Assembly: GCA_016706545.1 (NCBI GenBank) | Contig: JADJJK010000001.1 | Coordinates: forward strand, 262,666-326,665 | DNA: 64,000 bases | Direction of reading: 5' to 3' | Source of the DNA: Myxococcales bacterium | GTDB taxonomy: Bacteria > Myxococcota_A > Polyangia > Haliangiales > Haliangiaceae | Part shown: positions 59,861-64,000 of the stretch, piece after piece | Layout: every line of letters starts with the position of its first letter | How positions within the stretch are numbered: position 1 is the first letter of the stretch | The notes under the pieces: generated by a model | Told to the model about the DNA's origin: nothing | Database searches by the model: none | The model's input: the letters and a program-made list of their open reading frames with translations, nothing else | Made by a program: the position numbers and the translations under genes

Positions 59861-62024
59861 GTGGCCGAGAGCCACGGCCACATGCCTCGCGAGCGCGATC
59901 CACGAGCTGCCCTGGCTGAGTCCGGGCCAACCCGCCCCATCGCCCCGGTTGCGCCTGGCAAGCAGACGCGCAGTGGGCAAGGGGCCCCGCGGGGCTCTCC
60001 GGCGTCGAGTGCATCCCCGGGGCAAGATGCACCACGCCTGATGCAGCCACAGGAGTGGGTGCGGGTCGAGCCATGGCAGCCGGGGCCGGGGTTGATGTCA
60101 GCGATGGGGCTGGGCGCGGCTGGTGGCGAGGACCGCGTGTCAGAGGCCAGCGCGGAGCCGGTGAGTCGCGGCGAGCCGGAGGACCCTGATTGGCAGCAGA
60201 GCGAAGCGGTGAGTCGCACGGCGGATCCAGACCAGGAACAAGAGCTGGTAAGTCGCGAAGAGCCGGTGAGCCGCGGTGCGGTCGCCGGAGCAACCGAGCC
60301 CGTTGTGTCCGGCGACCGCGCCGGCAGCGAAGCGATGTGGCGCAGCGCGATCGGCGAGCGCTCGGAGGCGGTGGGCCACATGGCGTGCGTGCAAGCGCCC
60401 AAGGGCGTGCGGCTGCGGCCGCGGCCGGAGCTGGGCGGCACGGGCGGCGCGGGTGGCACAGACCTGGGCATCTTGCCGTTCGGCGAGGCGGTGCACGTGC
60501 AGCGCCGCACCGAACATGGCTGGTGCTGGGTGGTGGTGGTGGGCAGCGGGGCGGTCGGCTTCGTCGAGCAGCACTTCCTGGCCATGGATCCGCCCGATCC
60601 TGGCGCGCGGCTCTTGCTGGTGAAGCCGGGCGATGAGCTGCACGCGGTGGTGAGCCGCCACTATGCCGTGCGCAAGGGCAGCGACGCGCGGCTGTACGTG
60701 CAAGCCATCGTAGAGGCCAACCGCGGCCGGCGCGGCGTGTACCTCGAGGAGGGAGAGCTTGGCTTCGTCGAGGAAGTGTTGCGCACCGAGTCCGCCGAGC
60801 GGACCGTTGAGACCTACCGCGGGGCCAAGGTGCGCAAGGGCAATGCGATCTGGCTGCCGAGCGAGTCCTTCGCGGCGGCGCTGCGCAGCCTGGGAGCGAT
60901 CGGCAGCGGCGAGTCGATCCCCAGCGCAGCCTGGCGCGGCGCCAAGGCGATGGCTGGGGCCGCGCTCGATGGGGCGCGCTACGCGGCGGCGTTCACCATC
61001 GGCCTCCTGGAGGGCGGCTTTGGGGCGGTGATGGATCTGTTCTCGGGCGCCGCCGAGCTGGTGCAGACGGTGGCCAAGGTGGCGCTGGAGCTGCTCACCG
61101 GCGATGGGGCCGCGCTCGTGGCCATGGCGCGGCTGGGTGAGCAAGCTGCAGAAGGTGTGGGAGAACCGTGGCGCCATCGCCGAGGACTTCCTGCGCAAGT
61201 GGGAATCCGACGACGCCTGGACCCGCGGCAGCTTCCAGGGCGAGGTGCTGGGCTGGGTGATGATGACGGCGCTCCTGTGCATCGCCACCGCCGGCGCGGG
61301 AGCACTCTCCGCCGCTGGCCAGATCTCCGGCCGCTGGGCCGCGGTGCTACGCGCCCTCGCCGCCGTCGACGCGCTGGGCGACGTCACCACCTACGTCGGC
61401 GCCGTTGCCCGCCTCCCCGCCAGAGCTGCAAGCCACGTGCGGAGCAGGCTGGGCATGGGGGGCGACGTCGCGACTTCTGCTCCCGCACTCAAAGCCACGA
61501 AGGGAACCGACGGCTGGGAGGAGCTGGATGAACCACTCGACGTTGGCGCACGAACGAGCACAGGTGAGAGTGCTTTGCCAATCAGCGCGCCCACCAAGGC
61601 GTCGCAAGAGGTTGCGAACGAGATTCGTCAAGCGTTTCGCCGAGCGAAGAAGGTTCGTGCAGTCGGCGCGGTATCGCTCAAGCGCCTGCGTCTGGTGTTG
61701 GGGAACGCAGGGGCTCAGCCGGGAAAGTACGTGCTGACACAGGCAACGAAGGCAGAGCTCGATGCACTTGGAGATGCCGCCAAGGATGTATTCGGTTGGG
61801 TCGCACGCGACGGGGCGGGACAGGTCGTCACACGCGCGGGCCGCCCCGTGATAACCTTCACTCCCAGAGGCCTCTCCTCACTGGAAGAAGCCGTCAAGAC
61901 CTTTGGGCACGAGACCAAGCATCTGAAGGACTTCGCAGCAGGGCTGATTGTGTCCAGCGAAGCGATGGCAGAAGAGACAGGCGAGAAGCTCTGGCTTGTC
62001 GTTCAGAGGTCCCTTGGACGGTAG
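59861..62024 (+). CDS. Large polymorphic-toxin-like protein with C-terminal HExxH motif, one frameshift
   Basis: About 720 residues when joined. Polar N-terminal 180 residues with VSRGEPE/VSREEPVSRG repeats, an SH3-like part (VRLRPRPELGG, GEAVHVQRRTEHGWCWV), a LysM-like stretch (VKPGDELHAVVSRHYAV), a helical hydrophobic part (AMAGAALDGARYAAAFTIGLL, VMMTALLCIATAGAGALSAAG) and a variable C-terminus ending in KTFGHETKHLKDFAAG, an HExxH-type zinc motif. The frame breaks at 61135-61137 (extra G in GGG); after it VSKLQKVWENRGAIAEDF. The layout fits secretion-system or eCIS-delivered toxins with a replaceable C-terminal domain. The start (GTG) is uncertain; ATG 59882 is possible. Confidence 0.65.
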
Positions 62025-62031
62025 GAATGCC

Positions 62032-62394
62032 ATGACGAAACAGTGGATCCACGCAGGTGGCGAATATCAGGTTCCGTTCCTCACGGCCGCAAGCAAGGCG
62101 CTGCGCGGTGATCCTGGAGCGTGCCCCAAATGCAAGGCGCCGCTACGCGCATACTTTCACGCATTCCGCGCACGCGAGGGAAAAGGGACGCTCTGGGTGT
62201 GGTGCGCCGCTTGCCGTCTGCATACTCATGCGCCACGCGTTCAGCCGCTCGTGACCTTTCACGACCCGTTCGCTTCGTTGTCGCTGGAGGATTTCGCACG
62301 GCTCGAGTCCGAGAGCGATCCCAGCTTCTTTGAGCGCCTGGAGGCTCTCTGGATCGCCGGAGGATTGCAGGAAGTGGTTGCAGAGCGACAGTGA
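62032..62394 (+). CDS. Putative immunity protein with zinc ribbon
   Basis: 120 residues; AGGAA precedes the ATG, seven bases after the toxin stop. CPKC and CAAC form a likely zinc knuckle. The rest is HDPFASLSLEDFARLESESD and a helical acidic end, typical in size and charge for immunity proteins. I do not recognise the family. Its position directly behind a toxin-like gene, with tight spacing, is the main ground for the call. Confidence 0.5.
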   Translation: MTKQWIHAGGEYQVPFLTAASKALRGDPGACPKCKAPLRAYFHAFRAREGKGTLWVWCAACRLHTHAPRVQPLVTFHDPFASLSLEDFARLESESDPSFFERLEALWIAGGLQEVVAERQ

Positions 62395-62525
62395 TGTGAC
62401 CACCTTGCGAAGTGAAACTGACCACTGGTCAGGCGCTGGGCCGCGCTCGCCGCAAGCCCAAGCGCGTAGCGGGCGCAGTCGTACCCGCACTACCACGGCC
62501 ATTCTGGTGCTGTCGGGGGAGAACC
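62395..62525. other. Spacer between immunity gene and repeat copy C
   Basis: No gene seen in these 131 bases. Confidence 0.4.
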
Positions 62526-62960
62526 CGACCGGAGGTTATTTTTCGGGGGGAGCATGCGCAGCACGCGCCGCGTGGGCTCGCGTACACAGAGTGCGCACGC
62601 TGAGTGCTCTCCATGACCGCAAGCGGCGCTCGCAGAGCGCCGCTTGCGCCACGTTGAGGGACAGCACGGCGTTCTCGCTGATGCTGCGCCACGCCGCGAC
62701 GAAGCGCGAGGGCGCGCCGAAGGGTCTCGCAAGGGGCACTGGGGCCGCGGTCAGCGTGCGGCCCCGGGCGAATGCCGCCCTACTCCTGGATCACCACGCC
62801 GGGCTTGCCACGCATCTTGTACGTACCGGCCGGGAACACCGCCGGCAGGCCGGCCCGCCACTGCTGGAGAGCCGCGCGATAGGCGTCCTGGAAGGCGCGG
62901 TTGCGCTGCAGCGCCTCCACGCGCGCCCAGCGGTTGCGCGCGGCGATCCTCGGCCGCAGC
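62526..62960. repeat. Long direct repeat, copy C (about 435 bp)
   Basis: Same orientation as copy B and nearly the same sequence. The non-coding left half flanks the stop of the Y1 transposase; the right half codes for its last 60 residues. Confidence 0.88.
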
Positions 62961-63664
62961 GTGCGCCTTGGCTCCCACGTGTTCGGACACGAGCGAAAGT
63001 CTTGCCGCCGCACCCCCACTCGACCGAGCACCGCGCGCCTCTCGCTCACGCGCTGCTGCCGCGCCAGCGCCTCGAGATCGTCAAGCCGCTGCCGCACCTT
63101 CCGACGCGCTTCCTCGACCGGCCCCAGGTGCTCCGGCCAGGCCAACCTGAGCACCACCCGCTCGGGCGTCGGGCCCTTCTCACGGAAGAAGTGCGGCGGC
63201 CGCTCGACGGGCAGCTCCTGCCCGCTGAAGAACGCCGCCGTGGTGTGAACCCCCGGCCAGTGCTCCACGTGCTCGACGAGCTGCGCGGTCACCGGGTTGG
63301 CCGCCGCGTACGCGATCTTGTCGAGCACGTCCCGCTCCTCCACCAGCTCCACCTGCCCAGGCTGCTCGTCTGCCCAGAAGTTCTCCCAGCGCCCGCGCCA
63401 CGCATTCAACGCCCGGGCCGTCAGGCTATGCAACTCCTGGGTGAACGCAGGCAATACGCCATCTGGGTCATGCACGATCGCGTGATGATGATTGGACATC
63501 ACCATCGCGTACAGCACTTGGACGCCAGTCTTCTGTGCCGCGTGCGCCAGGCAATAGAGGAAGACCTGGTTGGTCACCGCGTCGGGACGCAGCAGGAACG
63601 TGCGCTGCGTGCAGCGGCGCGTGACCATGTACACCTTCCCATGGAGGATCGGTCGAGAGTTCAC
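62780..63664 (-). CDS. REP-associated tyrosine transposase (Y1/HUH, IS200-like)
   Basis: 294 residues from a GTG. Y1_Tnp core: VYMVTRRCTQRTFLLRPD, VLYAMVMSNHHHAIVHD with the HUH residues His59 to His61, and DKIAYAAANPVTAQLV with Tyr119 as nucleophile. A basic helical C-terminal extension (about 190-294) follows, longer than in IS200 TnpA, as in RAYTs that move short palindromic repeats. It cuts single-stranded DNA at hairpins. Copies of its 3' end and flank occur elsewhere in the window. Confidence 0.88.
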   Translation of the reverse strand: MNSRPILHGKVYMVTRRCTQRTFLLRPDAVTNQVFLYCLAHAAQKTGVQVLYAMVMSNHHHAIVHDPDGVLPAFTQELHSLTARALNAWRGRWENFWADEQPGQVELVEERDVLDKIAYAAANPVTAQLVEHVEHWPGVHTTAAFFSGQELPVERPPHFFREKGPTPERVVLRLAWPEHLGPVEEARRKVRQRLDDLEALARQQRVSERRAVLGRVGVRRQDFRSCPNTWEPRRTLRPRIAARNRWARVEALQRNRAFQDAYRAALQQWRAGLPAVFPAGTYKMRGKPGVVIQE

Positions 63665-64000
63665 GCGCAGAGCACCAGCAAGAAGCAGGCCGCAGACTAA
63701 CTATCTGCAATTCCAATCCTGCAACACCGTCGATGTCCGGCTTCCGGCCAATGCACCCGGACACTCCCGCTCTCCCGCCGGACACTTCTGCTCTCTCCTG
63801 TCGCACGCGACCCCTGCGGCACCACGCGACTTGCCCCGGGGCCACCAACGACCGCCAACGACCGCCAACGACCACCAACGACGACCGAACGGCTTCCAGC
63901 CGCCACCGGACGTCATCACCGGGACGTTCCCACAACGGAGCATCCTTGCCGGCAATGGAGCCCTGGTCACGCCGCCATTGGATCCGTCGGACCCGAACAC
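63665..64000. other. Right edge, no gene identified
   Basis: Open frames on the minus strand run through but none shows a known motif. A 10-bp tandem repeat lies inside. Confidence 0.4.
63845..63884. repeat. 10-bp tandem repeat CCAACGACCG, four copies
   Basis: Units at 63845, 63855, 63865 and 63875; the last two differ by one or two bases. Confidence 0.9.

Noticed and set aside
63665..64000. Upstream extension of the transposase frame or a gene at the right edge
   Set aside because: The frames here run through the 10-bp repeat and have no motif; the GTG at 63664 already gives the full Y1 domain.
1..64000. rRNA, tRNA or riboswitch genes
   Set aside because: I looked for conserved tRNA arms, rRNA cores and common riboswitch boxes and found none I could support by eye.

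Overview
The window is very GC-rich (roughly 70% by eye) and carries many hallmarks of a myxobacterium-type genome (Myxococcota, formerly Deltaproteobacteria): a PEGA-domain protein, a lipoprotein with a myxobacterial Cys-rich repeat and FG-GAP blades, many secreted lipoproteins with Ala/Pro/Thr linkers, a transmembrane CHAT protein beside an ECF sigma factor, and an inositol-phosphate pathway. The assignment rests on gene content only; no rRNA or tRNA gene was recognised. Base composition drops in two places, about 21.8-23.0 kb and 53.5-58.9 kb, which look like acquired DNA.

Layout. 0-6.4 kb: tail of a probable Ser/Thr kinase, a PEGA protein, an FG-GAP lipoprotein and a secreted lipocalin-like protein. 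6.4-13.1 kb: a chromosomal mix (lipin-like HAD lipoprotein, PatB/MalY-type lyase, macrodomain protein, alpha/beta hydrolase, DUF4440 lipoprotein, DPM1-like glycosyltransferase, argG). 13.2-21.8 kb: FadL plus lipase operon with a clear terminator, feruloyl-esterase-like lipoprotein, Tat-exported DODA-type dioxygenase, a 22-bp tandem repeat, a VOC protein and a beta-carbonic anhydrase. 21.8-28.5 kb: a lipid/inositol neighbourhood (possible acyl-carrier remnant, acyltransferase-like protein, inositol-1-phosphate cytidylyltransferase-like enzyme, PI-PLC-like lipoprotein, NTase-aminotransferase fusion, myo-inositol-1-phosphate synthase). 28.6-40.3 kb: CAP/SCP lipoprotein, cyclophilin, ArsB-like permease, cyclic-nucleotide-binding protein, zinc-ribbon membrane protein overlapping an M14 peptidase, acyltransferase 3, Ohr, an SDR and a lipoprotein. 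40.4-46.7 kb: an ECF sigma / CHAT / subtilase operon. 46.9-53.5 kb: SDR-membrane fusion, amidase, SGNH esterase, NTF2-like protein and a seven-repeat propeller lipoprotein. 53.7-64 kb: accessory island with a decayed IS, a six-gene operon (DUF6932, XRE/ImmA, DUF4186, radical SAM, ASCH, P-loop kinase), repeated segments tied to a REP-associated Y1 transposase, and a polymorphic-toxin-like gene with a putative immunity gene.

Working together: the ECF-CHAT-subtilase genes look like a transmembrane signalling/proteolysis unit. The 54.3-58.8 kb operon is the best candidate for an undescribed nucleotide/nucleic-acid-modification or defence system. Ino1, the cytidylyltransferase-like protein and the PI-PLC could make CDP-inositol, use it and cleave inositol lipids.

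Two global observations. First, at least fourteen genes have a -10-like hexamer ending exactly 6 nt before the start codon (TANNNT-N6-start and close variants), which suggests widespread leaderless transcripts. Second, at least seven well-conserved genes, including argG, carry single-base frameshifts, mostly in short G or C runs; an indel-prone assembly is the likeliest cause, so several genes are given here as one interrupted CDS.
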